The notes beneath the pieces are model-generated. The model was not told the origin of the DNA and ran no database searches. It saw only the letters and a program-made list of their open reading frames with translations. From assembly GCF_042662625.1 (NCBI RefSeq), contig NZ_JBHSXH010000015.1:1116001-1180000 (forward strand): 64,000 bases of DNA. The letters are read 5' to 3'. This document shows positions 8,938-17,225 of this stretch, piece by piece. A program made the position numbers and the translations under genes. Every line of letters begins with the position of its first letter. The first letter of the stretch is position 1. Source of the stretch: Halopelagius fulvigenes (lineage in GTDB: Archaea > Halobacteriota > Halobacteria > Halobacteriales > Haloferacaceae).

Positions 8938-9039
8938 GACAGGAACGGTGTGCTGACTACAGAGGGTGCATCCATCGCAGACACCTCGTTTATTCCGTCT
9001 CTTCAACTCTGAACTAACCGCTAAGTAGCGCGTGCGAAC
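8938..9039. repeat. Dispersed repeat, copy A
   Basis: About 100 bp beginning ACAGGAACGGTGTGCTGACT and ending near CTAAGTAGCGCGTGCGAACG. It is recognisably repeated at 11681-11780. By eye the match is strong but not exact (shared blocks include AGGAACGG, TACAGAGGGT, CGTTTATT, CTGAACTAACCG, TAAGTAG). The two copies are direct repeats bracketing the recombinase, the 94-aa protein and the lipoprotein. The whole 8801-9310 stretch contains no convincing gene, is AT-richer than its surroundings, and holds only this repeat plus possible promoter sequence. Confidence 0.55.
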
Positions 9040-9310
9040 GGTGCGAATATATAGGAACTCGTCTGATACGACGTATGGTACTAAGCTTGGCTGCGTACGT
9101 CTACGCTTCAATTAGAACAGACAACCACGATCTCAACGGTGGCTTCGCATTCATTCTCTTCCTCGCGGATTCGTTTACCGCAGCCGCCTTTGGCCCACCG
9201 TTACTTTAGACACAGTGTACTCTACGTCGGTTACGTTCCCGGAAGTTCTATTCGAACTGTATAGCTCCTGTACTCACCGACTCGGCTGGTTCATATCGAG
9301 TGCTGACCCG

Positions 9311-10087
9311 ATGACCGACTCGCGCCCTCTATTCAGCACAACTTGGCGGTACTCCCAATCCGCCAGCATGAGGACGGCTACGGGTGTCTCATCCAACCAA
9401 CCCGCGATTGAATGGACGGATCGCCATCGGTGGGCGCTCACGACCCGGCACACCCATGAGGATGTCCTCACCGACCGTCAGTTCGAATTCTTGCTGGAAG
9501 CGTGTTCGACACTTTCAGCGCCACACGATTTCGAAGCGAGATTCATCTGTCTCATCGTAGGGCGACTCGGGCTTCGCGCTGGCGAGATTGCACACTTTCA
9601 GACTGCGTGGGTGAACGGGGACCGACGGACGATCCGCATCCCACAACACGAACCGTGCCGGTGCGGATACTGCCGACGACAGGCCCGACAGGAAGCCACC
9701 CACAACGACGACCTCTCTGTCGAGGATGCTGTCGCGTCCCGGTGGCATCCGAAGACCGTAGCCTCAGCTCGACTTATCCCATTTGACCTCTCGCTTCGGC
9801 TGGAGCTGTGTATCGAGCGTTTTGCTAACCGGTACGATGCGTTTCCCCGCTCGCGGTCAACGATTAACAGACGAGTGCAGGCTGCCGCAAGCGCGGCTGA
9901 CCTCTCGGGGCGGGTCTATCCACACTGTCTGCGAGCGACCGCTGCCAGCTATCACGCCTACAAAGGCGTCGCCCGGGTGCCGCTCCAAGCTCTGATGGGG
10001 TGGGGCGATTTAGCGACTGCACAGAAATACATCCGTATCTCCGGGACAGCGACTGCCGACGCGCTGCGTCGAGTCCACCACCGATAG
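9311..10087 (+). CDS. Tyrosine recombinase / site-specific integrase
   Basis: A 258-aa integrase with the catalytic set of the tyrosine recombinase family: Arg in RLGLRAGEIAHF, His-x-x-Arg in YPHCLRATAASYHAY, a Trp in LMGWGDLATAQ, and the nucleophilic Tyr in QKYIRI. A CRCGYCRRQ segment in the middle could bind metal. No separate SAM-like arm-binding domain is visible, so it may be shorter than phage integrases. I chose ATG 9311 because the DNA encoding its first residues (MT..R.LFST) recurs at 12624 as a relic. ATG 9368 is an alternative. The gene marks the islet at 8.9-12.9 kb as mobile or formerly mobile. Confidence 0.82.
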   Translation: MTDSRPLFSTTWRYSQSASMRTATGVSSNQPAIEWTDRHRWALTTRHTHEDVLTDRQFEFLLEACSTLSAPHDFEARFICLIVGRLGLRAGEIAHFQTAWVNGDRRTIRIPQHEPCRCGYCRRQARQEATHNDDLSVEDAVASRWHPKTVASARLIPFDLSLRLELCIERFANRYDAFPRSRSTINRRVQAAASAADLSGRVYPHCLRATAASYHAYKGVARVPLQALMGWGDLATAQKYIRISGTATADALRRVHHR

Positions 10088-10117
10088 GGACTCCTCAAAC
10101 GTCCCTCAGTGACGGCG

Positions 10118-10138
10118 TGCCGGATACAGAGGATGAGT
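10118..10138. repeat. Short repeat motif GTG(N)GATACAGAGGATG
   Basis: One of four copies of the core TACAGAGG(A/G)T in this islet; the others are at 8950, 10639 and 11693. It lies just after the recombinase stop, in the 151-bp gap before the 94-aa gene. Confidence 0.45.
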
Positions 10139-10238
10139 CCAACAATAGTCAGAGATTGCATCTACTCTGTACCTTCTGGAAACGTCTCATTACTACCGAG
10201 TAGGAACTTTGAGGAAGATGACGGGAGAGTAGAGAGTC

Positions 10239-10523
10239 ATGAGTCCAACCGTCCACGAGGTTCGGAACGCAATTCGAGTGGCGACGGGTCGCTTCGAACG
10301 GGAGTTCGAGGCGTCGTTCACGAAGGAGGAGCTGCAGGCGATCTGTGAGGCACTCGAAGTCGATGTCGATGAGGCGGGGTGGCCATCGACAACGCGGATG
10401 CGCCGACTAATCCGGGCACAGGTCGGCATCGCGGAGTCACTGGAGGCGGCGGACGACTCCACGTTCCGGAAGGGCGAGCTTCAAGCGATTGCTGACGGGG
10501 TCGGGGCGTCATCCGAGCCGTAG
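10239..10523 (+). CDS. Small acidic protein with an internal duplicated motif
   Basis: A 94-aa soluble protein of unknown function. It contains two copies of one motif, SFTKEELQAICEAL (about residues 29-42) and TFRKGELQAIADGV (about residues 76-89), separated by a basic helix (RMRRLIRAQVGI). The layout suggests two packed helices or a small DNA- or protein-binding module. It lies 151 bp after the recombinase on the same strand, so it may be an accessory or regulatory protein of that recombinase. That role is inferred from position only. Confidence 0.6.
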   Translation: MSPTVHEVRNAIRVATGRFEREFEASFTKEELQAICEALEVDVDEAGWPSTTRMRRLIRAQVGIAESLEAADDSTFRKGELQAIADGVGASSEP

Positions 10524-10638
10524 TCGCCAGTCTCTCGATCAGTTTGCCTGCTGTGAGTCCCGATCCGAAGCTCTCGAGTGAGAGCGCCTTCTCTGCAGCA
10601 CAGCCACTGAAACCTACTCAAAAGCTGTCAAAAGCGAC

Positions 10639-10659
10639 GTGCTGACTACAGAGGATGGA
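10639..10659. repeat. Short repeat motif GTGCTGACTACAGAGGATGG
   Basis: The first 16 bases are identical to bases 8950-8965, inside repeat copy A. It sits between the 94-aa gene and the convergent lipoprotein gene. The 176-bp gap holds no other recognisable feature. Confidence 0.5.
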
Positions 10660-10699
10660 TTGATCAACCTGGCAGCCCGGCCGGTATCAAGCCGAGTAG

Positions 10700-11509
10700 T
10701 TACGACCCCGCCGTCGCGTTCGCCGCCCAGTCCGGTTTCTCAACGTCGGTGCTCCCCACGTCGGACAGGGTGTACGCCTCCGTAATCCTCCGGGTGGAGT
10801 AGTCAGTCCAGACGAATTCGTACTCATAGTGGCGGATGACGCCGTTTTCGTCGATCAGGAGTGTCGCTGAGAACTCCTCGTACCACGAACTCGCGTTCTC
10901 GCCTCCTGGCAACGAGGCGGACAGCGCGTCGACGCCGGTGGCCTCGTAACGCATCACCGGAACGCCCTGGAACGTCTCGACGCCTTCACGCTCGTAAGTG
11001 GCGTCAATCGCAGCAAACGCGTGCTGGCCTCCGCTGTCGTTGTTGAACCATCCACGCCAGAGATACCGCTCGCCCGACTCGTTGAACACCGGGGCGCGGA
11101 AAGAACTCACTCCCGACCCGTTCTCCGTCCGGGACAGGGTGTACTCCGCACTTCCGTTCGAGTAGACCGAACGGTTCCCCGAAAAGTAGCCGGTGGTGTG
11201 TCCGAGGTACTGTGAGTCGCCGGGCTCAACGAGAAACCGGGCCGTCTCGTTCATGTACGTGAAGTTCCTTTCTGAAGGGTGGAGAACGCGATCCTTCCGG
11301 GTTTTCTCGATCAAGAGCGTGAAACTCGTGTTCGCTAGCGCGTCCGCGTGGGTGTCGAACACCGACTGGTCGATGGCCGACGCGTTCGGGAAATCGGCAG
11401 GGGACGCATCGGGCGACGCTCCGTTCCCACCCGTGCCTTGAAGTCCAGTACATCCTGCGAGGACCAGGAGGGCGACGACGGCAATCGCTGAGAGCAGGGA
11501 CGTACGCAT
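10700..11509 (-). CDS. Secreted lipoprotein of unknown function
   Basis: A 269-aa protein with a Sec-type signal and lipobox (about 17 hydrophobic residues, then LVLAGC). The mature part is rich in Asn, Ser and Thr with many N-x-S/T sites, as in haloarchaeal surface proteins. It resembles the DUF7537-type haloarchaeal lipoproteins I remember (a beta-rich fold ending in a segment like DENGVIRHYEYEF), but I cannot confirm the family. The start MRTSLL at 11509 places the signal directly at the N-terminus; a longer start at 11524 is possible. It probably sits on the outer face of the membrane. Confidence 0.72.
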   Translation of the reverse strand: MRTSLLSAIAVVALLVLAGCTGLQGTGGNGASPDASPADFPNASAIDQSVFDTHADALANTSFTLLIEKTRKDRVLHPSERNFTYMNETARFLVEPGDSQYLGHTTGYFSGNRSVYSNGSAEYTLSRTENGSGVSSFRAPVFNESGERYLWRGWFNNDSGGQHAFAAIDATYEREGVETFQGVPVMRYEATGVDALSASLPGGENASSWYEEFSATLLIDENGVIRHYEYEFVWTDYSTRRITEAYTLSDVGSTDVEKPDWAANATAGS

Positions 11510-11626
11510 AGGCTTACTATTCAATTATCTACAATTAAGGCTGACGGGTAATTCCACCTCTCGGACACAGAGCGATGCCACCCTAACCCCATGTTGTGAT
11601 TCTCAGGAGAATCAGCCCCGAACCGA

Positions 11627-11780
11627 TTGCAAGATACGCGCACTCTATTCAGCATCGACAGAACAGATTATTCTAGTGTTGATAGGAACGGAGTGACCGA
11701 TACAGAGGGTACACCTCTCAGGGAGACTTCGTTTATTTCGTCTCACCGGTGCTGAACTAACCGTTAAGTAGGTGTGCGAA
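11627..11780. repeat. Dispersed repeat copy B with a recombinase-start relic
   Basis: Bases 11681-11780 are the second copy of the ~100-bp repeat at 8938-9039. Just before it, around 11636-11655, ACGCGCACTCTATTCAGCA matches the beginning of the recombinase gene (9318-9335) and the relic at 12624. The gap 11510-11824 contains nothing else I can support. The arrangement suggests repeated insertion of, or recombination between, related recombinase-bearing units. Confidence 0.5.
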
Positions 11781-11824
11781 TGTCTCACCGACACCTACTC
11801 AATCGTGAGTGTTGTTCTTGGACC

Positions 11825-12037
11825 ATGCCCTCTGAAAACCCCAGTATTATCGACCGTATTGGTCAAACCCTCGTTGTTGCTATTCTCGTATATCTGACGA
11901 CATTTATCCTTCTCGTAGGTATTGGCTCCGTCGGGGCGAGTATCAACCCACTATTCGCAATTCTTCTCGGACTCTTTGTCACGTATGTTGGATTCTCCCT
12001 CTATTACTATCGGAATCCAAGCGAAGTTGAGTTGTAG
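11825..12037 (+). CDS. Small two-helix membrane protein
   Basis: A 70-aa protein with two transmembrane helices (about residues 13-37 and 42-60) joined by a short Gly/Ser/Asn turn, and a short charged tail. No family is recognised. ATG 11825 (MPSENPS) is preferred because the upstream extension is basic and partly derived from the repeat. The codon use is more AT-rich than the flanking core genes, consistent with acquired DNA. Confidence 0.5.
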   Translation: MPSENPSIIDRIGQTLVVAILVYLTTFILLVGIGSVGASINPLFAILLGLFVTYVGFSLYYYRNPSEVEL

Positions 12038-12082
12038 ACGCTCTGCACAAAGCATTTAGTTAAATAATAGGGCTGTTCACTC

Positions 12083-12550
12083 ATGCCCCTCCGACCATCA
12101 CGCCGACAGTCCATCCTTCTAATAACCTCCGCCCTTAGCGCAACCGCTGGCTGTCTTGACTCATCTAGCGACACGGAATCCACTAATGAATCACCCACCT
12201 CTGCTTCACCTGCTGAGACCCCTCTTGAGACACGTACCGACGTTCAGTTCACACTCTGGAATAGAGATGATGAATTACATACTATCTCGCTAATCGTTAC
12301 TACTGGCGGAGAACAGGTGGTTGAGCAGTCAAGAGAGCTGAGTTCACATACGAGTGTAGATGTTTTTGAAGCCCTCAAGCAGAACGGAACATATACCGTA
12401 ACAGCACAAATCGAAACGGGAGCTAAAACTACAGTAAGGGTTGAGGACCTCTGCGCGAAGAATGAATATCTACAGATACAGGTAGAGAATGAAGAAACCG
12501 TGACGGTTGTTCGTAAAATGCAGACTGTTGACCCACAACCTACTTGTTAG
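12083..12550 (+). CDS. Tat-exported lipoprotein of unknown function
   Basis: A 155-aa protein with a twin-arginine start (PSRRQSILLITSALSATAGC) whose final Cys sits in a lipobox, typical of haloarchaeal Tat lipoproteins. A Ser/Thr/Glu-rich linker follows. The mature domain is mostly beta-strand (VQFTLWNRDDELHTISLIV) with two more cysteines near the C-terminus that could form a disulfide. It is noticeably AT-rich for this chromosome, so it is probably part of the acquired islet. It lies 45 bp after the two-helix membrane protein, possibly co-transcribed. Confidence 0.65.
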   Translation: MPLRPSRRQSILLITSALSATAGCLDSSSDTESTNESPTSASPAETPLETRTDVQFTLWNRDDELHTISLIVTTGGEQVVEQSRELSSHTSVDVFEALKQNGTYTVTAQIETGAKTTVRVEDLCAKNEYLQIQVENEETVTVVRKMQTVDPQPTC

Positions 12551-12623
12551 AGAGTGTGTGCTGAGTAGGAAGTAACCTACCTGTACCGACCGATTCTGAC
12601 AATCAACGCCACACTGGGTCCCC

Positions 12624-12674
12624 ATGACCGAGACGCGCTATCTATTCAGTACGGCCTCGTCAAGCTATCACTAA
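12624..12674 (+). pseudogene. Relic of a recombinase gene start
   Basis: ATGACCGAGACGCGCTATCT and the next ~15 bases match the start of the recombinase at 9311 (MT-D/E-S/T-R-x-LFST), then the frame closes at TAA 12672. Only the first 16 codons survive. The 12551-12750 gap otherwise holds nothing recognisable. Confidence 0.4.
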
Positions 12675-12752
12675 TCGAGTATCTCTATGAAACGGACGAG
12701 ACGGGGGATTTGCGCTAAAATATGACCAAAACAACCGCTCCGGGCAGTCGTA

Positions 12753-12901
12753 CCGCGACGAGCGGAGCGAGTCGCGGAATGTTTTCGGTCGAGCTTTTTG
12801 CGATGTTCACGAGACGCATGGCGTCTCGTGCGCCAGCGAGAACGCTCGCGTTCTCGCGAGAGCGGTGCGCCCGCGGCGCACCCGAATCTGCAAAAAGCTC
12901 G
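12753..12901. repeat. Array of four perfect hairpins inside a 12-bp inverted repeat
   Basis: Four stem-loops follow each other: CCGCGAC/GTCGCGG (12753-12777), CACGAGACGC-ATG-GCGTCTCGTG (12808-12830), GCGAGAACG-CTCG-CGTTCTCGC (12836-12857) and GGTGCGCC-CGC-GGCGCACC (12864-12882). The last three lie between the arms of a perfect 12-bp inverted repeat, CGAGCTTTTTGC (12790-12801) and GCAAAAAGCTCG (12890-12901), which abuts the stop of the downstream minus-strand gene. Its T-rich arm could terminate that gene. The array closely resembles the in-frame array at 46667-46735. Confidence 0.65.
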
Positions 12902-13903
12902 TTAGTCGTCGGCGCGCGCGGCGTCGCCCGTTAGGTCCGAGGGGAGGTTCGCCTCCAGTCGGTCCCTGTCGTGCGGCGCGTCGAAATCTATGTCCGGGCC
13001 GACGGGGACGAGTCGCTTCGGGTTCAGGTCGGCGTGACTCTCGTAGTAGTGCCGGACGATGTGGTCGAAGTTGACCGTCTCCGCGACGCCGGGCAGTTGG
13101 TACAGTTCCTTCGCGTAGTTCCAGAGGTTCGGGTACTCGTGGATGGGCCGGCGGTTGCACTTGAAGTGGGTGTGGTAGACGTGGTCGAAGCGGACGAGCG
13201 TGGCGAACATCGCGACGTCGGCCTCCGTCAACGCGTCGCCGACGAGGTATCGCTGTTCGTTCAGCACCGTCTCCCACCGGTCGAGGGCGTCGAACAGGTC
13301 GGAGACGGCCCGGTCGTACGCCTCCTGCGTCTCGGCGAATCCGGCGCGGTAGACGCCGTTGTTGATGGGTTCGTAGATCGCGTCCAAGGCGGTGTCCACC
13401 TCGTCGTGGTAGCCCTCGGGCCAGAGGTCAACGTCCCGCGTCGCGTACTCCTCGAACTGCGTGTCGAGCATGCGCATTATCTCCCGGGACTCGTTGTTCA
13501 CGACGGTCTCTTCCTCTTTGTCCCAGAGGACGGGCACGGTGACGCGCCCGGTGAACTCGGGGTCCGCGCGGGTGTAGATGTCGCGCAGGTACGGTTCGTC
13601 GTAGAGGGGGTCGGGGTACTCCTCGGAGAACTCCCAGCCGTCGTCGATGCGGACGGGTTCCACGACGGACAGGGATATCGCGTCCTCCAGTCCTTTGAGG
13701 CGGCGCGTCATCGCGGCCCGGTGCGCCCACGGGCACGCGCGCGAGATGTAGAGGTGGTAGCGGCCCGACTCCGCCGGGAACTCGGCGTCCGAGTCCGCCC
13801 GAATCCGGTCGCGGAACGACGTCTCCTGGCGGTCGAACTCCCCCTCCTCGTTCGTGGACTCGTAGGCGTCGATTCGCCACTCGCCGTCCACGAGCATGTT
13901 CAC
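12902..13903 (-). CDS. Glutathione S-transferase-like protein (glutathionyl-hydroquinone reductase, Xi/Omega type)
   Basis: A 333-aa member of the YqjG/PcpF-type family. The thioredoxin-fold half carries the catalytic SRACPWAHRAAMTRR motif (Cys about residue 57), with VPVLWDKEEE and NNESREIMRML following. The C-terminal all-helical half includes YLVGDALTEADVAMFATLVR. The family reduces glutathionyl-hydroquinones or thiol conjugates. Haloarchaea use gamma-glutamylcysteine instead of glutathione, so the true thiol is probably that one (inference). Start MNML or MLVD (13897) cannot be separated. It is divergent from the E1 genes. Confidence 0.88.
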   Translation of the reverse strand: MNMLVDGEWRIDAYESTNEEGEFDRQETSFRDRIRADSDAEFPAESGRYHLYISRACPWAHRAAMTRRLKGLEDAISLSVVEPVRIDDGWEFSEEYPDPLYDEPYLRDIYTRADPEFTGRVTVPVLWDKEEETVVNNESREIMRMLDTQFEEYATRDVDLWPEGYHDEVDTALDAIYEPINNGVYRAGFAETQEAYDRAVSDLFDALDRWETVLNEQRYLVGDALTEADVAMFATLVRFDHVYHTHFKCNRRPIHEYPNLWNYAKELYQLPGVAETVNFDHIVRHYYESHADLNPKRLVPVGPDIDFDAPHDRDRLEANLPSDLTGDAARADD

Positions 13904-14049
13904 CGACGACCACCTCCGTGAGTCGGATGTCGCGTCATGGCGCGACGTACGGGCTCGACGGGGTAAACCGTTCGGCGGTCTGGCGGCGGCCGTACAGGGA
14001 CGGACGAGTTAGAATCTGACACATTCACTGAAACACATCGATTTAGTGA

Positions 14050-14057
14050 CGTTTATG
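14050..14057 (+). promoter_or_regulatory. TATA-like box of the 2-oxoacid dehydrogenase operon
   Basis: CGTTTATG lies 30-37 bp before the E1 alpha ATG at 14087, the only AT-rich box at a suitable distance. It would drive the three overlapping or abutting genes 14087-17146. Confidence 0.45.
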
Positions 14058-14086
14058 ACCGATACTGAAGAACACGCCTATGGAGC

Positions 14087-15139
14087 ATGGTATCAATAGA
14101 CATAGACACGGAAGACGGGCAACGCGAGATACTCCGACGCATGCTCACCATCAGGGCGTTCGACGACAAGGTGGGCGAACTGTTCGAGGACGGCGAACTG
14201 CCGGGGTTCGTCCACCTGTATATCGGCGAGGAAGCCGTCGGCGTCGGGGCGGCGGCGGCGTTAGAGGACAAGGACCTCATTGCCTCAACGCACCGGGGTC
14301 ACGGCCACTGCATCGCCAAGGGACTCGACCCCGAGGGGATGATGGCCGAGGTACACGGCAAGCAGAAGGGGTACTGCAACGGCAAGGGTGGGTCGATGCA
14401 CATCGCAGACGTCGACGCCGGGATGCTCGGCGCGAACGGCATCGTCGGCGCGGGGCCGCCGTTGGCGACGGGCGCGGCGCTTTCGGCGCAGATGCGCGAC
14501 TCCGACCAAGTCGCGCTGGCGTTCTTCGGCGACGGGGCCGTCGCGCAGGGGCAGGTCCACGAGTCCATCAACCTCGCGGCGACGTGGGACCTCCCGGCCG
14601 TCTTCCTCGTCGAGAACAACAAGTTCGGCGAGGGGACGCCCGTCGAGAAGCAACACAACATCGAACACCTGAGCGAGACGGCGGAGGCGTACGACATCCC
14701 GGGCTTCACCGTGGACGGCATGGACGTCGTCGCGGTGAACGAGGCGGTCAGGGAGGCCCGCGAACGCGCCGCGAACGGCGAGGGGCCGACGTTCATCGAG
14801 GCGGACACCTACCGCTTCCGCGGGCACTTCGAGGGGGACCACCAACCCTACCGCGACGAGGATGACATCGGCGAGTGGCGCGAGGGCCGCGACCCGATAC
14901 AGAACTTCAAGAACCGCCTGTTGGAGGCGGAGACGATAGACCAAGACGAGTTCGAGTCGATGCGCGAGGAGGCGCACGACCGGATAGCGGCGGCCGTCGA
15001 GTCCGCACAGGCGGCGGACGACCCGGCCCCGCACGAGGCGTACGAGGACATGTTCTCGATGCACGTACCGGACATCGACCGATTCGCGCGGTCCGCCGCG
15101 ACCGACGGCGGGCGGAATAACGGAGGAGAGAGCCGATGA
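14087..15139 (+). CDS. 2-oxoacid (pyruvate/acetoin-type) dehydrogenase E1 component, alpha subunit
   Basis: A 350-aa thiamine-diphosphate enzyme subunit. The ThDP/Mg-binding motif is present (FFGDGAVAQGQVHESIN, ending in ENNKFGEG), together with STHRGHGHCIAKG and GKGGSMHIAD. E1 decarboxylates a 2-oxoacid and passes the acyl group to lipoyl-E2. It overlaps E1 beta by 4 bp. The third gene is AcoX-like, which points toward an acetoin dehydrogenase-like substrate, but haloarchaeal complexes of this family often have no firmly known substrate. Confidence 0.9.
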   Translation: MVSIDIDTEDGQREILRRMLTIRAFDDKVGELFEDGELPGFVHLYIGEEAVGVGAAAALEDKDLIASTHRGHGHCIAKGLDPEGMMAEVHGKQKGYCNGKGGSMHIADVDAGMLGANGIVGAGPPLATGAALSAQMRDSDQVALAFFGDGAVAQGQVHESINLAATWDLPAVFLVENNKFGEGTPVEKQHNIEHLSETAEAYDIPGFTVDGMDVVAVNEAVREARERAANGEGPTFIEADTYRFRGHFEGDHQPYRDEDDIGEWREGRDPIQNFKNRLLEAETIDQDEFESMREEAHDRIAAAVESAQAADDPAPHEAYEDMFSMHVPDIDRFARSAATDGGRNNGGESR

Positions 15140-16146
15140 GCACCGAATCACGACCCGGCGACAGCATAGACCAGACGGAGACGATGACGATGCGGGAGGC
15201 CATCAGGGCGGCCCTCCGCGAGGAGATGCAGGACGACGAGAACGTGTTCATCATGGGCGAGGACGTCGGCGAGTTCGGCGGCGTCTTCAGCGTCACGGAC
15301 GGCCTCGTGGACGAGTTCGGCGAGAACCGCGTCCGCGACACGCCCATCAGCGAGGCGGGGTTCACGGGCGCGGGCGTCGGCGCCGCCGCGACGGGGATGC
15401 GACCCGTCGTCGAGATAATGTTCTCGGACTTCCTCGGCGTCGCCTCCGAGCAGATAATCAACCAGATGGCGAAGATGCGCTACATGTTCGGCGGGAAGAC
15501 GGAGATGCCCATCACCGTCCGCACCACCGAGGGCGGCGGGATGGGCGCGGCCAGCCAACACTCCGGCACCCTCCACACGTGGTTCGCGCACTTCCCGGGC
15601 CTGCTTGCGGTGGCACCGGGAACGCCGCGGGCCGCCAAGGGCTTGCTCAAGTCGGCCGTTCGCTCGGACGACCCGGTGTTCTTCTTCGAGAACAAGATGA
15701 TATACGAACAGGAGGGCGAGGTGCCGACGGACCCGAACTACACCGTCCCCCTCGGGCAGGCGAGCGTCGAACGCGAGGGCGAGGACGTGACCGTCGTCGC
15801 CACCCAGCGCATGGTCGGCGAATCGCTGGACCTCGCCGAGGAGATGGCGGGGCAAGCGAGCATCGAGGTCATCGACCTCCAGTCTCTGTACCCCCTCGAC
15901 ACGGACACGCTGGTCGAGAGCGTCGAGAAGACCGGTCGCCTCGTCGTCGCCGACGAGAGCCCCCTCTCCTACGGCACGCATGCGGAGGTGATGGCCCGCG
16001 TGATGGAGGACGGGTTCTACAGTCTCGACGCGCCGCCGATGCGCGTCGGCGTCGCCGACACCCACATCCCGTTCAGTCCGACCTTAGAGCAAGAGGTCAT
16101 CCCGTCCGCCGAGGACGTGCGAAGCGCGGTGGAGAAACTGGTGTAG
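15136..16146 (+). CDS. 2-oxoacid dehydrogenase E1 component, beta subunit
   Basis: A 336-aa transketolase-like beta subunit that completes the E1 heterotetramer and helps bind ThDP. Characteristic stretches are FIMGEDVGEFGGVFSVTDGL, DTPISEAGFTGAGVGAA, GGGMGAASQHSGTLHTWFAH and the C-terminal LVVADESPLSYGTHAEV. ATG 15136 overlaps the E1 alpha stop (ATGA), indicating translational coupling. There is no lipoamide dehydrogenase (E3) gene nearby; the E2 gene is 2.7 kb away on the other strand. Confidence 0.92.
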   Translation: MSTESRPGDSIDQTETMTMREAIRAALREEMQDDENVFIMGEDVGEFGGVFSVTDGLVDEFGENRVRDTPISEAGFTGAGVGAAATGMRPVVEIMFSDFLGVASEQIINQMAKMRYMFGGKTEMPITVRTTEGGGMGAASQHSGTLHTWFAHFPGLLAVAPGTPRAAKGLLKSAVRSDDPVFFFENKMIYEQEGEVPTDPNYTVPLGQASVEREGEDVTVVATQRMVGESLDLAEEMAGQASIEVIDLQSLYPLDTDTLVESVEKTGRLVVADESPLSYGTHAEVMARVMEDGFYSLDAPPMRVGVADTHIPFSPTLEQEVIPSAEDVRSAVEKLV

Positions 16147-16147
16147 A

Positions 16148-17146
16148 GTGACCGCCCGAGTCGGGCTGGTCGTCAACCCCGCGGCGGGGCGCGACATCCG
16201 CCGCCTCACCGGCGGGGCGAGCGTCAGCAACAACTACGCCAAGCGCCGCACCGCCGAGTGCGTCCTCGCCGGCGTCGGCGTCGTCGAGGGCGCGGAGGTG
16301 CTCGCGATGCCCGACGCCTCCGGCATCGCGGAGCGCATCCTCGATTCGGCCCCCGACGGCGTCGAGACCGGACTCCTCGACTTCGCACCCGAGGGCGGCC
16401 CCCGAGACACGCGCCGCGCGGCCGAACGCCTCCGAGAGGCGGCCGACGCGGTGGTCGTCCTCGGCGGCGACGGGACGAACCGCGACGCGGGGACGAACGT
16501 CGGCGACGTGCCCTTAGTGTCCGTCTCGACGGGCACGAACAACGTCGTCCCGACGGCGGTGGACGGCACCGTCGCGGGGATGGCCGCGGCCCTCGTCGCC
16601 GACGGCGCGGCGGACGCGGAGGCGGTCAGTTACCGGCACGGAACCGCCGTCGCCGAGGTGGACGGGCGCACCGGTCGAGAGACGGTCACGGGCCTCGCCA
16701 CCGTCGGCGTCGTGGACGAGGCGTTCGTCGGCACGCGCGCGCTCTTGGACTCGGAGAGTCTCGTCGGCGGCGTCGTCTCCCGCGCCGCCCCCGGCGAGAT
16801 AGGCATCTCCGGCGCGGCGGGCGCAGTCCACCGCGTCGAACCGGACGACCCCGGCGGCGTCGGAATCCGCTTTGCGCCCGCCGGGGAGGCGTCGCGCCGC
16901 GTCCGCGCCGTCACCGTCCCGGGCGTCGTCTCGGAACTCGGCGTCGCGGAGTGCCGCCGCCTCGACACCGAGGAGTCGTTCGCCTTCGAGGCGGAGACGG
17001 CCGTCGTCAGCGCCGACGGCGAACGCGAACTGGAGGTCCGCGACGCCGAAATCGCGATTCGCCCGGTGGACGACGGCCCGCGAATCGTGGACGTGGACGC
17101 CGCACTCGCCGCCGCCGCGGAGGGGGGGTTCTTCGTCGGGCGGTAG
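16148..17146 (+). CDS. AcoX-like / ATP-NAD kinase family protein
   Basis: A 332-aa protein starting at GTG 16148, one base after the E1 beta stop. The N-terminus (RVGLVVNPAAGRDIRRL) and VVLGGDGTNRD are the NAD kinase/diacylglycerol kinase superfamily signatures. STGTNNVVP is typical of the AcoX branch found in acetoin dehydrogenase operons. The catalytic function of AcoX is not established. Its position directly behind E1 supports a role in the same catabolic complex. It probably uses or binds NAD(H) or ATP. Confidence 0.8.
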   Translation: MTARVGLVVNPAAGRDIRRLTGGASVSNNYAKRRTAECVLAGVGVVEGAEVLAMPDASGIAERILDSAPDGVETGLLDFAPEGGPRDTRRAAERLREAADAVVVLGGDGTNRDAGTNVGDVPLVSVSTGTNNVVPTAVDGTVAGMAAALVADGAADAEAVSYRHGTAVAEVDGRTGRETVTGLATVGVVDEAFVGTRALLDSESLVGGVVSRAAPGEIGISGAAGAVHRVEPDDPGGVGIRFAPAGEASRRVRAVTVPGVVSELGVAECRRLDTEESFAFEAETAVVSADGERELEVRDAEIAIRPVDDGPRIVDVDAALAAAAEGGFFVGR

Positions 17147-17225
17147 GCCGCCGACGCGTCGTCCGCGCGGACGTTCTCCCCCGCACCCAACACACTATTT
17201 CACGAACTACCATTAAGAATCTCGC

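Noticed and set aside
12722..12934. 70-codon ORF across the hairpin array
   Set aside because: Its sequence derives from palindromes and it runs into the convergent gene. No promoter or conservation is suggested.
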